Shown here one piece after another: positions 28,083-37,933 of a stretch of 62,401 nucleotides of DNA (its first letter is position 1; the number at the start of each line of letters is the position of its first letter). The stretch is from JAAYSA01 sp035367155. GTDB lineage: Bacteria; Bacillota_I; Bacilli_A; RFN20; CAG-826. The translations under genes were made by a program, and so were the position numbers. Below the pieces are notes generated by a model. It was not told the DNA's origin, ran no database searches, and saw only the letters and a list, made by a program, of their open reading frames with translations. The stretch lies in the NCBI GenBank assembly GCA_035367155.1, contig DAOSJI010000004.1, positions 1 to 62,401 of the forward strand. Reading direction: 5' to 3'.

Positions 28083-28634
28083 ATGTCAGATATTAATGTT
28101 TTAGATGCTCGAGAAAAAATGGAATTTGTCATATTAAATTATGAAGAAAATTTGGCAATTCTTAGAACTGGTAGAGCTAACGCAAGTTTACTTAACAAAA
28201 TAGAATGTGATTATTATGGTGAGAAAATGCCTATTAATCAAATTTGTGCTATTTCTGTTCCTGAACCACGCCAACTACTAGTTAAACCATATGATCGAAA
28301 TGATCTTAAATCAGTTTTAGCTGCAATTTCTGCTTCAAATATTGGAATCAACCCAATAAATGATGGGGTTTCGATTAGATTAATCATTCCTCCATTAAAT
28401 GAAGAACGTCGACGTGATCTTGTTAGAGATGCAAAAAAATACGCTGAAGAAGCAAAAATTGCAGTTCGAAATATTCGTCGCGATGCAAATAATGCAATTA
28501 AAAACGATTCAGATAATTATACAGAAGATGATGTTCATAGAACACAAGATGAAGTTCAAAAATTAACTGATGAGTTTATAAGTAAGATTGATGAAATCTT
28601 CAAAGCAAAAGAAGAAGAAATTATGACAGTCTAG
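28083..28634 (+). CDS. frr: ribosome recycling factor
   Basis: A 183-residue RRF. Typical motifs: ILRTGRANASLLNKIECDYYGEKMPINQICAISVPEPRQLLVKPYD and NEERRRDLVRDAKKYAEEAKIAVRNIRRDAN. It lies 11 bases after pyrH as in most Bacillota. Confidence 0.96.
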   Translation: MSDINVLDAREKMEFVILNYEENLAILRTGRANASLLNKIECDYYGEKMPINQICAISVPEPRQLLVKPYDRNDLKSVLAAISASNIGINPINDGVSIRLIIPPLNEERRRDLVRDAKKYAEEAKIAVRNIRRDANNAIKNDSDNYTEDDVHRTQDEVQKLTDEFISKIDEIFKAKEEEIMTV

Positions 28635-28656
28635 AGCGGGCAACCGCTCTTTTTTA
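28633..28656 (+). terminator. intrinsic terminator of pyrH-frr
   Basis: AGAGCGG-GCAA-CCGCTCT followed by TTTTTT, overlapping the frr stop codon. Confidence 0.9.
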
Positions 28657-28687
28657 TTTATTTGGAAAAGTTTTACTTTTTCTCTTA

Positions 28688-28713
28688 ATTATACCTTCAT
28701 TAAAAGGTATAAT
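28688..28713 (+). promoter_or_regulatory. palindromic promoter of uppS
   Basis: ATTATACCTT and AAGGTATAAT form a perfect 10-base inverted repeat with a six-base spacer. The right arm contains the -10 TATAAT of uppS, and the left arm gives an identical TATAAT on the minus strand. The uppS ATG follows nine bases after the -10 with no Shine-Dalgarno sequence. Confidence 0.6.
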
Positions 28714-28722
28714 ATTTTATAT

Positions 28723-29463
28723 ATGGCAAAAAGAAAACAAACAACAGAACTTTCAAATTACGGTGTCAAACATATCGCTTTTATTATGGATGGCAATGGA
28801 CGCTGGGCAAAAAAACGCATGCGACCACGAAACTTTGGTCATGCTGAAGGTGCCAAACGAATTTTTGAAATTGCGCTTGATTGTAGTAAAAGAAAAATCG
28901 AAGTAATGTCTTGTTATGCTTTCTCAACAGAAAATTGGAATCGTCCACAATCTGAAATTGATTATTTGTTTAAACAACTTGAAGTTGAATTAAAAAAGAA
29001 AGTCCCAACACTAATGAAAGAAAATATTAAGTTAGTTACTATGGGTGATATAACGCGATTACCACTTTCAACTCAAAAAGCTATTAATGAAGCAATTAGC
29101 GAAACCTCAGCAAATTCAGGCTTAATATTAAATATGGGTCTAAATTATGGTAGTTATGATGAAATCATACGTGGTTTTAAAAACATCGCCAAAAAAATTG
29201 AAACAAATGAAATTAATAGTGATGATATAGATGCTAAGATGATTAGTGATCATCTATATACTGCTGGTTACCCTCCGCTAGATTTATTAATTAGAACAAG
29301 TGGAGAAATGCGTTTATCGAATTTTATGCTTTGGCAATTAGCATATACGGAATTAATTTTTACACCAGTTTACTGGCCCGATTATACTCCTGAGCAACTT
29401 GAATTAAGTTTGCAAGAGTTTTCAAAACGTAAGCGACGTTATGGAGGTTTAGACAATGAGTAA
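28723..29463 (+). CDS. uppS: undecaprenyl diphosphate synthase
   Basis: A 246-residue cis-prenyltransferase making the lipid carrier for wall polymers. Motifs HIAFIMDGNGRWAKKRMRPRNFGHAEGAKR, CYAFSTENWNRP, and LIRTSGEMRLSNFMLWQLAYTELIF with the C-terminal RKRRYGG. Translation starts almost at the predicted 5' end of the mRNA. The stop region overlaps cdsA by eight bases. Confidence 0.95.
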   Translation: MAKRKQTTELSNYGVKHIAFIMDGNGRWAKKRMRPRNFGHAEGAKRIFEIALDCSKRKIEVMSCYAFSTENWNRPQSEIDYLFKQLEVELKKKVPTLMKENIKLVTMGDITRLPLSTQKAINEAISETSANSGLILNMGLNYGSYDEIIRGFKNIAKKIETNEINSDDIDAKMISDHLYTAGYPPLDLLIRTSGEMRLSNFMLWQLAYTELIFTPVYWPDYTPEQLELSLQEFSKRKRRYGGLDNE

Positions 29464-30544
29464 TGAAGAAAAAGTAGTTGTTAATGATCTAAATGATGAA
29501 AAAAAACAAAGTGATAAACATAGTAAAAAAGAACGAATTTCTAATATACTATCAAAAGAAACAAAAACTACAATGGTAATTCGTATCATTACTGCTGTTA
29601 TTTTAGGGATTGTCGTTGTTCCTACTTTCTTTTTTGGGGGATGGTCCTTTTTAATAACAGTTTTAATCGCACTAGCTATATCTATTCATGAATTTTTACA
29701 TGCTGCTAAAGTCAAAAAAGGGTTTTGGTTTGTTTATGTTTTTGTCTATATAATGACAATATCTCTAACATTCTGGATTTTTATGAAAAACAACATGAAT
29801 GTGAATGTTTCACTAGGTAAACACCCTCTAAATTTAAAATTATGGGATTTTTGGCGTGGTTTTGAAAACTTAGAAGTGTCTACTTTCGGCGTTATTGCTA
29901 TTCTTGTATTTGTTTTTATAAGCGTTATTTTAGTTCCAGATTTTGACTTTTATCTAGGTAGTTATATTTTTATTATGATGATAATTGTTGGGATTGGTTT
30001 TCAATCACTGTTATTTTTAAGATTCCTACCTCAACATATGGCAAATTCTGAAGATGCTTTTATTGTGGGCTTTACAAGTGAAGGGATCGTTTCAAGTTTC
30101 TTATTACTTTATGTAATAATTGGAACGACATTTAACGATATTGGAGCCTATTTTGTAGGGGTTTTATTTGGAAGGCGCAAATTAATTGAAAGAATTTCAC
30201 CTAAAAAAACCATTGAAGGTTTCATTGGCGGAATTGTTATTTCCTTTGTATTTAGTTTTGCCTTTGCAATGATTTGTTCTCTTACTGGAAATGAAATATT
30301 ACCTTTCTTGTCACATAAAGAGTGGTATTGGCTTGTATTACTTTCGCTATTGATGCCCTTGCTTGGAAACTTAGGAGATCTCTTTTTTAGTGCTCTTAAA
30401 CGTAATTTTGAAATTAAAGACTATGGTACATTCCTTCGAGGACATGGAGGAATTTTAGATCGTTTAGATAGTATTCTTGTTGTTTCATTAGTTGTTTCTT
30501 TATTAATTGTCTTTATTCGTAATAGTTGGAGTTTCCTCTTATGA
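29456..30544 (+). CDS. cdsA: phosphatidate cytidylyltransferase
   Basis: A 362-residue integral membrane enzyme forming CDP-diacylglycerol. A charged N-terminal segment of about 40 residues precedes the membrane helices. The CTP transferase signature is near the C-terminus: SPKKTIEGFIGGI and LGDLFFSALKRNFEIKDYGTFLRGHGGILDRLDS. It ends in TGA within an ATGA overlap with dxr; reading through would run in another frame of dxr, so this UGA must be a stop. Confidence 0.95.
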   Translation: MSNEEKVVVNDLNDEKKQSDKHSKKERISNILSKETKTTMVIRIITAVILGIVVVPTFFFGGWSFLITVLIALAISIHEFLHAAKVKKGFWFVYVFVYIMTISLTFWIFMKNNMNVNVSLGKHPLNLKLWDFWRGFENLEVSTFGVIAILVFVFISVILVPDFDFYLGSYIFIMMIIVGIGFQSLLFLRFLPQHMANSEDAFIVGFTSEGIVSSFLLLYVIIGTTFNDIGAYFVGVLFGRRKLIERISPKKTIEGFIGGIVISFVFSFAFAMICSLTGNEILPFLSHKEWYWLVLLSLLMPLLGNLGDLFFSALKRNFEIKDYGTFLRGHGGILDRLDSILVVSLVVSLLIVFIRNSWSFLL

Positions 30545-31704
30545 TGGATCTTATTTTGCTTGGTGCTAGCGGTAGCATTGGTACGCAAACATTGGAAATT
30601 ATTGAAGAAGAACAAGACAATTTTCGTCTTGTTGCTTTTTCAGTGGGGAATAGGGTTGATAAAATTAATGAAATTTTAGCTAAACATCCATTTGTAAAAG
30701 CCTTTTCTGTAAAAGAAAAAGCAAAATGTTTAGAACTAAAGAAAGAATATCCTCATATTGAAGTTTACCATGGTGATGAGGGGCTATTAAGACTTTTAGA
30801 AACAGTAAAAGCAAATATGGTCGTTAATGCTTTAGTTGGTTTTGTTGGTTTAGCTCCTACTATTTATGCTCTTAAAAAGGGAATGGATGTTGCTCTAGCA
30901 AATAAAGAAGCAATTGTTGTAGGTGGTGAACTTATTGATGATCTTCTTAAAAAGAAGGGTGGAAAAATATATCCAATTGATTCTGAACATGTAGCACTTA
31001 GTAAATGTCTTGGTAATAATTGCTCAATTGTTAAAGAGGCCTATATTACTGCAAGCGGAGGACCGTTTCTAGGAAAAAGTGAAAAAGAAACTGAAAATGT
31101 CACGGTTGAAGAAGCACTTGCACATCCTAATTGGAAGATGGGTGCTAAGATTACTATTGATTCTGCAACTATGATGAATAAAGGTTTTGAGGTTATTGAA
31201 GCAAGTTATCTTTTTAACTTACCAAGTGAGAAAATAAAAATTATTATTCATCCTGAAAGTAAAGTTCATGCTGCAGTGCGCTTTATTGATGAGGCGTTTA
31301 TATTTGATTTGGGGCCAGCAGATATGAAAGTTCCTATTTCATATGCCATTCATAAGGCAAGTAGAGTTAATGTTAAAACTACTCCACTTTCATTTAAAGA
31401 TATTCCTGCCCTTCATTTTATTCCTTTTGAATTAGAAAAATATCCTCTTGTAGGACTAGCATATGATGCACTTAAGCGAAAAAAATATGCACCTACAATT
31501 TTAAATGCAGCAAACGAAATAGCAGTTTATGCGTTTTTAGATAAAAAGATTGGTTTTAACGATATAACTAAAGTCGTTACACATATTTATAATGAGTTTG
31601 TAGATACACTTGATTTAGGAAAGTTATCACTAGATAAACTCATTGAAGCGGATAAGCTTATCCGTGAGAAGACAACTAAATTTATAGAAGGAGGTAAGGT
31701 TTAA
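30541..31704 (+). CDS. dxr: 1-deoxy-D-xylulose 5-phosphate reductoisomerase
   Basis: A 387-residue DXR of the MEP isoprenoid pathway. NADPH motif LILLGASGSIGTQTLEII, then ALANKEAIVVGGELI, PIDSEHVALSKCL, ASGGPFLGK and ATMMNKGFEVIEASYLF. The start is ATG 30541 (or 30544), overlapping cdsA; a TTG further upstream is unlikely. The gene supplies precursors for UppS encoded nearby. Confidence 0.95.
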   Translation: MMDLILLGASGSIGTQTLEIIEEEQDNFRLVAFSVGNRVDKINEILAKHPFVKAFSVKEKAKCLELKKEYPHIEVYHGDEGLLRLLETVKANMVVNALVGFVGLAPTIYALKKGMDVALANKEAIVVGGELIDDLLKKKGGKIYPIDSEHVALSKCLGNNCSIVKEAYITASGGPFLGKSEKETENVTVEEALAHPNWKMGAKITIDSATMMNKGFEVIEASYLFNLPSEKIKIIIHPESKVHAAVRFIDEAFIFDLGPADMKVPISYAIHKASRVNVKTTPLSFKDIPALHFIPFELEKYPLVGLAYDALKRKKYAPTILNAANEIAVYAFLDKKIGFNDITKVVTHIYNEFVDTLDLGKLSLDKLIEADKLIREKTTKFIEGGKV

Positions 31705-32942
31705 TGGTTATTTTAAGAATATTATTATTTATTGTTATGCTTGGCATCTTAATTACCATCCATGAACTTGGCCACTTTATTATGGCGAAAGCCTTTAATG
31801 TATATTGTTTTGAATTTTCTGTTGGTTTTGGACCAAAAATTATAAGTAAGAAAAAAGGTGAGACAATTTATTCTCTGCGTTTATTACCTCTTGGTGGTTA
31901 TGTCTCAATGCTTGGAGAGGCTGAAGAAATCCCAGAAGAATTCGCAAGAGAAGAAATTGATGAAAGTCGTAGTTTATATAAAGTTCATAAGGCAAAACGT
32001 GTAGGTATTATGAGCGCAGGTATCGTTATGAACTTTATCATTGGCCTTTTAATTTTCTTTATTTCTAATACTGCGGTAAGACAAACACAAATTTATACAT
32101 CATTAGCAGTAGAAGAAGGAAGTATTGCTCAAACTGTTTATAACATTAATAACAATGACGTTTTCATTTTTAAAGAAACTAAGATTGGTGTCGATAGCAT
32201 TCAATATTTTGGCGAGGGTACATTATCAAATATGCCTGAGAAAGAATATTATGTTCTTTATAATCCTCGGAGTTATGATGATTTGGAGTTTTCAGGTTCT
32301 GCAATTATTTTAATAGATAAAGAAACAACAAATCTATACGCTGAAGGAGTAGGAAAAGTAACTCTTACTAGTACTTCAATATTAACCTTTACAGCCGAAT
32401 TTGGTCGTTATGATGATGTAAAAGTCTTACAGACGACTTCTAAAATACTTGAAATTGATACGCGTCTAATTGATACAAAAGATCCTAGTAAAGGTTATGA
32501 ATTAGGAACGTTAGGTTTTAGTTTTACAAAAGGTACTTATTTTAATCGTTTTGGAGATGCGGTTAAATTAACTTTTAAAGATTTTGGTACAGCATTTACT
32601 GCAATAGGTCGTGGCTTAGCAATGATTTTTAGTCCAGGTGGATTTAGAAATCTTTCAGGACCTGTAGGTATTTATAAAGCTACTTCATCAACACTAACAA
32701 ACTTTGGTTTAAGTCAATACTTATTTATTTGGGGCTTAATTAGTGTTAACCTTGCAATTTTTAACCTATTACCTTTCCCAGGTTTAGATGGATGGCATAT
32801 TTTAATTGTTATTATTGAATCAATAATTAGACGAGAAGTTAATCCTAAATTTAAACAAATAGCCTCAGCGGTTGGTATTATTCTTCTTTTAGCTTTGTTT
32901 GTTGTAATAACAATAAAAGATATATTTTTCATTTTAATTTAA
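31704..32942 (+). CDS. rseP: site-2 intramembrane metalloprotease RseP (RasP)
   Basis: A 412-residue zinc protease that cleaves anti-sigma factors and signal peptide remnants in the membrane. HEXXH in TIHELGHFIMAKAFNVY at about residue 18, a central PDZ-like region, and the third zinc ligand region NLLPFPGLDGWHI (NLLPxPxLDG in the family). Stop and start with dxr overlap by one base. Confidence 0.94.
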   Translation: MVILRILLFIVMLGILITIHELGHFIMAKAFNVYCFEFSVGFGPKIISKKKGETIYSLRLLPLGGYVSMLGEAEEIPEEFAREEIDESRSLYKVHKAKRVGIMSAGIVMNFIIGLLIFFISNTAVRQTQIYTSLAVEEGSIAQTVYNINNNDVFIFKETKIGVDSIQYFGEGTLSNMPEKEYYVLYNPRSYDDLEFSGSAIILIDKETTNLYAEGVGKVTLTSTSILTFTAEFGRYDDVKVLQTTSKILEIDTRLIDTKDPSKGYELGTLGFSFTKGTYFNRFGDAVKLTFKDFGTAFTAIGRGLAMIFSPGGFRNLSGPVGIYKATSSTLTNFGLSQYLFIWGLISVNLAIFNLLPFPGLDGWHILIVIIESIIRREVNPKFKQIASAVGIILLLALFVVITIKDIFFILI

Positions 32943-32974
32943 TAAAAAAGCAAATTTTATAAGGAGGTATTAGC

Positions 32975-35900
32975 GTGGACAAAGTAACAAAACGTTTCTT
33001 AGACTCGATTTCTTTTGATTGCCAAGGTTTAGAAATAGAAATGAAAGGCTATCGAAAGGTTGATGATATATGGATCTATGATCTTAATTTAGAAGAACCA
33101 TGGTCATATAGTGATTTAGATCGTTTTCTTTCTTGTCTTGTTAATATTAATTATCCCTATAAAATAAATTTCTCATATCAAAAACCCCCTAAAGTTGAGG
33201 ATGCTATTACTATATTTGATCCTTGGTATAGTAAAAGAACTTATTTACCTAGTGATATAGAAATTAATATTGAGCAACCATCAGTTATCCAATTTGTTGC
33301 ACATAATGAAGTAGAGTTTAACAATTATAACGGAATAGTTCGAGATTTTAATGACCTTCTAGTAAGTATTTCATATCCCTTTATAGCTAAACTAATTTTA
33401 AAAGAAGTTAATAACGATGATGAATTTTATTTAGATGAACCAGATGAATTTACTTATGAGGAAGAAGGTGGTTATTATTATGATGATGAAATTCCACCTT
33501 ATGACGATGATGACTTGCCATATTATGATAACGAAGGAACAAGATTTAGTGCTAAAGTTACTGCTGAAATTGATGAGCGTTTAGTAGAAAACATGGCCAA
33601 AATGAAGGAAGAAAGGGCTAAAGCACTAAAAAGAGAATCATATATTCCTTTAGAAATTAATGAAATTTCCCTAAATGATGAAAAAGTTGATTTTGATGGA
33701 ATTATATTTAGTTATGAAGAAAAGTTTACTAAGAACCAAACATCTATTTTTATAATTGGTATAGCTAAGAACACTCATGCTATAAATGTGAAGGCTTTTG
33801 TTCATAAAAATAGTAAACAACTAGATTTAAGCGAACTAAGAAAGTTAAGAATTGGACAAAATGTTCGTGTAAAAGGTGTAGTAAAATTAGATTCCTATAG
33901 TAAACATATTGAAGTTGTTGCTCATTCAATTGACTCTTTAGTTCGCCCTGAACTTCGAAAAGATAATTATATTGGTCCTAAAAAGCGTATTGAACTTCAT
34001 GCTCATACAAAAATGTCAGTTATGGATGGGATTGGCACAGCAGAAAACTATATAGAAGCAGCAGAAGCAATGGGACATACCGCTCTTGCAATAACCGATC
34101 ATGGTGTAGTTCAAGCATTCCCTGAAATTGTCAAAAAAACAAAAGACAAGAATATTAAAATGATTTATGGTGCTGAACTATATATGATTGATACAAAACC
34201 AAATTTTATTATCAATCCTAGTCCAGTCTTATTAAGTTCAGCCTCATACACTGTTTTTGACTTTGAAACGACGGGTCTAAGCGCTAGATATGATCGAATA
34301 ATTGAATTTGGTGCAGTTCGTGTTGTAGGAGGTCTCGTTTCAAAGCGAATTAATATTCTAATTAATCCAGGAAACGACGTAACTTTATCACCAAAAACAA
34401 TTGAAATTACGAATATTAAACCTGCATTACTTCGAAATAAGCCGCAAATTGCAGATGTAATTGATGAAATACTTGAATTTATAGGTGATTCAATATTAGT
34501 TTCTCATAATGCTGAATTTGATGTTGGCTTTTTAAATGAAGCCTTAATTAGATTAGGTCGTCCGAAAATTACAAATCCTGTTATTGATACTTTACCTTTA
34601 TCTCGATATTTATTTCCTGAAGCAAGGGATCATCGCTTAGGTGCTCTAGCAAGAAACCTTGAAGTTTTCTATGACAAAACAAAAGCCCATAGAGCAGATT
34701 ATGACGCTGAAGTTTTAAATAATGTTTGGCAGGCGATGCTTGTAAAGTTAACACATGAAAATGAAACAATAAGACATATGGACTTAGAAAAACTTGAAAT
34801 TGATAATAGTGTTTATCGGCATCTTTTCCCATATCACATTGTAGTATTAGCAAAAAATCAACAAGGAATTAAAGACTTATACGAACTAATATCTTTATCT
34901 CATATTGATTATCTTGCAGAAGTTCCAAAAATTCCTCGCCATATAATAGAAAAATATCGAACAAACCTTCTTATAAGTCCTGCTTGTTTTAATGGAGAAA
35001 TATTTCAACTTGCAATGACCAAAAGTGAAGAAGATTTAATCGATGCAATGAGTTTTTATGACTATATAGAAATTCAACCTCCTGCTAATTATTCGCATTT
35101 AATTAACATGGGTCGAATTGAAGAAGAAAGAATGCTTTTCGTCTTCCTTAAAGATATTGTTAAAGCAGCTAAAAAGGCTGGAAAGTATATAGTAGCAACC
35201 GGTGATGCTCACTATGTTGATCCAAACGAAAAACCATTTCGTGATGTTTTAATTTCAGCTAAAGCAGTTGGAAACGTACCGCACCCCCTTCATCCCTACG
35301 ATAGAGACAATTACCCTCCATTTGAAAATCCTGATCAACATTACCGTACGACAGAAGAAATGCTTGAAGCCTTTACAATCCCTGAATTGTTCTCACTAGA
35401 AGAAGCAAAACAATATGTTATTGAAAACACACACCTTATTGCTAATCAAATCGATAATGTTAAACCTTTAAAAGAAAAGTTATACACACCAAAGATTGAA
35501 AACGTTGATACTTTACTTCGTCAAATCGTAGAAGAAAACGCTGTTTCTATGTATGGTTACCCACTTCCTGCCCTTATTAAAGATCGCCTTGATAAAGAAT
35601 TAGAAGGTATTATAGTTAACGGCTTTGCTGTTATCTATTACTTATCTTATAAAATCGTTAAAAAAGCAGAAAGTGATGGTTATATGGTTGGAAGCCGAGG
35701 TTCAGTTGGCTCAAGCCTTGTCGCGACAATGGCAGGTATTACAGAAGTTAATCCACTTATCCCTCACTATCGTTGCCCTCATTGTAAATATAGCGATTTT
35801 GAAGTAGCTAGCACAGTTAAAAGCGGCTTTGATTTACCTAATAAAAAATGTCCAAAATGTGGTCATGATTTAATTGGTGACGGGCAAAATATCCCGTTTG

Positions 35901-37390
35901 AAACTTTCTTAGGCTTTAAAGCAGATAAAGTACCTGATATTGATTTAAACTTTCCTGGTGATTATCAAGCAAGAGCTCATATGTACACTCGTGAACTTTT
36001 AGGTGAATCTAATGTTTATCGAGCAGGTACAATTGAAACGATTAAGGAAAAAACTGCTGTTGGTTATGTTAAAGGATTTTTTGAACGACAAGGGGTTGAT
36101 CCTGCTACAATAAATCCTGCACAGATCAATTATCTTGCTTATGGTATTACAAATGTCAAAAGAACATCCGGCCAACATCCAGGCGGTATTGTAATTATTC
36201 CTGATGGTTATGATGTTTCTGACTTTACGCCTGTTCAATATCCTGCTAACGACATTGATGCAGAATGGAAAACGACTCACTTAGACTATCGATCAATACA
36301 CGATAATATTTTAAAGTTTGACCTTCTAGGTCACGTTGATCCTCTTGCACTAAAAATGATGGGAGAAATGACTGGTATTGATCCAGCAAGTCTACCATTT
36401 AATGATAGTAAAGTTCTAAGTTTATTTAGTTCTCCAGAGGCTCTTAACTTAAATCATAATTATTTAGAAGAAACAACAGGTGCTTTAGGATTACCTGAAT
36501 TTGGCACCGAGTTTGTAAGAAGATTACTAACTGCTGCAAACCCTAAAACATTTAACGATCTTCTTATTATTTCAGGTTTAAGTCATGGAACAAATGTTTG
36601 GACAGGTAATGCTGAAAGATTAATTGCTAATAAAATTACAGACTTAAACGGTGTTATAGGATGTCGTGATGATATTATGACATATTTAATTAGTCGCGGG
36701 ATTGAAGCAGAAGATGCTTTTATAATCATGGAAACCGTTAGAAAAGAAGGGAGAAAAATTACTTCTTCACAAGAAAGGCTAATGTTAAGTCACGGCGTTC
36801 CCCAATATTATGTAGATAGCTGTAATATGATTGAATATCTTTTCCCAAGAGCACACGCTACAGCCTATGTCATGATGGCAGTCCGGGTAGGATGGTATAA
36901 AGTTTATCGACCTCTTGCCTACTATGCGACATTCTTTTCGGTTAGGTGTCGCCAGTATGATATTAAATCAATGACCAAAGGTACCGAAGCAATTAAGAAG
37001 CGATTAAAAGAATGTGAAGAAAAATTAAAGAGTGCAGGTGGTAAAGATGCTAAAGAGAAAGATTTAGAAAGAACGCTCCAAATCGCACTCGAATTTGCAG
37101 ATCGTGGCTATAAATTTACAAATATTGATCTTTATAAAAGTGATGGGACTACCTTTGTTATAGATGAAGAAAATAAAGCACTTATTCCTCCCTTTAATAC
37201 AATTGATGGTTTAGGTGATAATACTGCTATCTCAGTTGTAGAAGCAAGAAAAGATGGAGAGTTTATTTCAATTGAAGAATTAGTTGAAAGAACAAGACTA
37301 AATAGTCAAAATATTGAAAGAATGCGCGAACTAGGCGTATTGAAAAACTTACCAGAAAAGAATCAACTTAATTTATTTGATTTCTTTTAA
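32975..37390 (+). CDS. polC: DNA polymerase III alpha subunit, PolC type
   Basis: A 1471-residue replicative polymerase with built-in proofreading, typical of Bacillota. Order seen: N-terminal region, a strongly acidic insert at about residues 148-190, OB fold, PHP (RIELHAHTKMSVMDG near 338), DEDDh exonuclease (VFDFETTGLSARYDRIIEFGAV near 428) inserted in PHP, a four-cysteine zinc site (CPHCKY...KCPKCGHD), and the catalytic palm PDIDLNFPGD near residue 990. GTG start after AAGGAGG. The proS gene that usually separates rseP and polC is missing. Confidence 0.97.
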   Translation: MDKVTKRFLDSISFDCQGLEIEMKGYRKVDDIWIYDLNLEEPWSYSDLDRFLSCLVNINYPYKINFSYQKPPKVEDAITIFDPWYSKRTYLPSDIEINIEQPSVIQFVAHNEVEFNNYNGIVRDFNDLLVSISYPFIAKLILKEVNNDDEFYLDEPDEFTYEEEGGYYYDDEIPPYDDDDLPYYDNEGTRFSAKVTAEIDERLVENMAKMKEERAKALKRESYIPLEINEISLNDEKVDFDGIIFSYEEKFTKNQTSIFIIGIAKNTHAINVKAFVHKNSKQLDLSELRKLRIGQNVRVKGVVKLDSYSKHIEVVAHSIDSLVRPELRKDNYIGPKKRIELHAHTKMSVMDGIGTAENYIEAAEAMGHTALAITDHGVVQAFPEIVKKTKDKNIKMIYGAELYMIDTKPNFIINPSPVLLSSASYTVFDFETTGLSARYDRIIEFGAVRVVGGLVSKRINILINPGNDVTLSPKTIEITNIKPALLRNKPQIADVIDEILEFIGDSILVSHNAEFDVGFLNEALIRLGRPKITNPVIDTLPLSRYLFPEARDHRLGALARNLEVFYDKTKAHRADYDAEVLNNVWQAMLVKLTHENETIRHMDLEKLEIDNSVYRHLFPYHIVVLAKNQQGIKDLYELISLSHIDYLAEVPKIPRHIIEKYRTNLLISPACFNGEIFQLAMTKSEEDLIDAMSFYDYIEIQPPANYSHLINMGRIEEERMLFVFLKDIVKAAKKAGKYIVATGDAHYVDPNEKPFRDVLISAKAVGNVPHPLHPYDRDNYPPFENPDQHYRTTEEMLEAFTIPELFSLEEAKQYVIENTHLIANQIDNVKPLKEKLYTPKIENVDTLLRQIVEENAVSMYGYPLPALIKDRLDKELEGIIVNGFAVIYYLSYKIVKKAESDGYMVGSRGSVGSSLVATMAGITEVNPLIPHYRCPHCKYSDFEVASTVKSGFDLPNKKCPKCGHDLIGDGQNIPFETFLGFKADKVPDIDLNFPGDYQARAHMYTRELLGESNVYRAGTIETIKEKTAVGYVKGFFERQGVDPATINPAQINYLAYGITNVKRTSGQHPGGIVIIPDGYDVSDFTPVQYPANDIDAEWKTTHLDYRSIHDNILKFDLLGHVDPLALKMMGEMTGIDPASLPFNDSKVLSLFSSPEALNLNHNYLEETTGALGLPEFGTEFVRRLLTAANPKTFNDLLIISGLSHGTNVWTGNAERLIANKITDLNGVIGCRDDIMTYLISRGIEAEDAFIIMETVRKEGRKITSSQERLMLSHGVPQYYVDSCNMIEYLFPRAHATAYVMMAVRVGWYKVYRPLAYYATFFSVRCRQYDIKSMTKGTEAIKKRLKECEEKLKSAGGKDAKEKDLERTLQIALEFADRGYKFTNIDLYKSDGTTFVIDEENKALIPPFNTIDGLGDNTAISVVEARKDGEFISIEELVERTRLNSQNIERMRELGVLKNLPEKNQLNLFDFF

Positions 37391-37416
37391 GGATTATTTA
37401 TACTAGATAAAGTTGT

Positions 37417-37493
37417 CGGGACGTAGCACAGCTTGGTAGTGCGTCTGGTTCGGGACCAGAAGGTCGTGAGTTCAAATCTCATCGTTCCGACCA
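37417..37493 (+). tRNA. tRNA-Pro (CGG)
   Basis: A 77-base cloverleaf. Acceptor CGGGACG/CGTTCCG, anticodon stem TCTGG/CCAGA with loop TTCGGGA (anticodon CGG, reading CCG), TTCAAAT T loop, encoded CCA. It lies just after polC and before a terminator. Confidence 0.95.
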
Positions 37494-37500
37494 TTTTAAA

Positions 37501-37523
37501 AAAACGCCATTTGGCGTTTTTTT
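37501..37523 (+). terminator. intrinsic terminator after tRNA-Pro
   Basis: AAAACGCC-ATTT-GGCGTTTT followed by TTT. Confidence 0.9.
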
Positions 37524-37551
37524 ATGTTAAATCAAGACTTTGGGCATTATA

Positions 37552-37735
37552 CTAAATAAAACCATTTTCCTTACAATAAGCATCAATTGTCTTAGATAAG
37601 CTTCTATTAGCATGATACTCAAGAAGATGAAACACTATATTCTTTCAGTTCTTTTGGTTTACAACTTAATAAAGAAAAAAGTAGAGAGCAAATAATAAGT
37701 AATCTTTTTTTTCTACTTAACATAAGTTTCAACAT
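37552..37735 (-). pseudogene. frameshifted remnant of a small lipoprotein gene
   Basis: On the minus strand a 38-codon frame (37619-37735) starts MLKLMLSRKKRLL and shows a lipoprotein signal peptide with lipobox SLLSC. It stops at TGA soon after KELKEYSV. In the neighbouring frame a stop-free stretch continues to 37552 (HLLEYHANRSLSKTIDAYCKENG). One single-base indel would join them into a protein of about 60 residues. No clear ribosome binding site is present. It could also be a chance frame. This gap of about 410 bases otherwise holds only the promoter of the next gene. Confidence 0.35.
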
Positions 37736-37933
37736 AAGTTCGTTTAATTTATTAAAGTTTTTTAAAATTAAATAAATTTTCCTCTTAATTATTATCATAT
37801 ATTTTAAATTTTTTTTGACAAAAAATAAGGGTAAAAAATAACAATTTATGGCTTGTTATGAGTATAAGATTAGTGGACTTGCCTTTTTAAAAAGTTTATA
37901 ATATGCAGGAAAACCTAAGAAGGAACCAAATTT

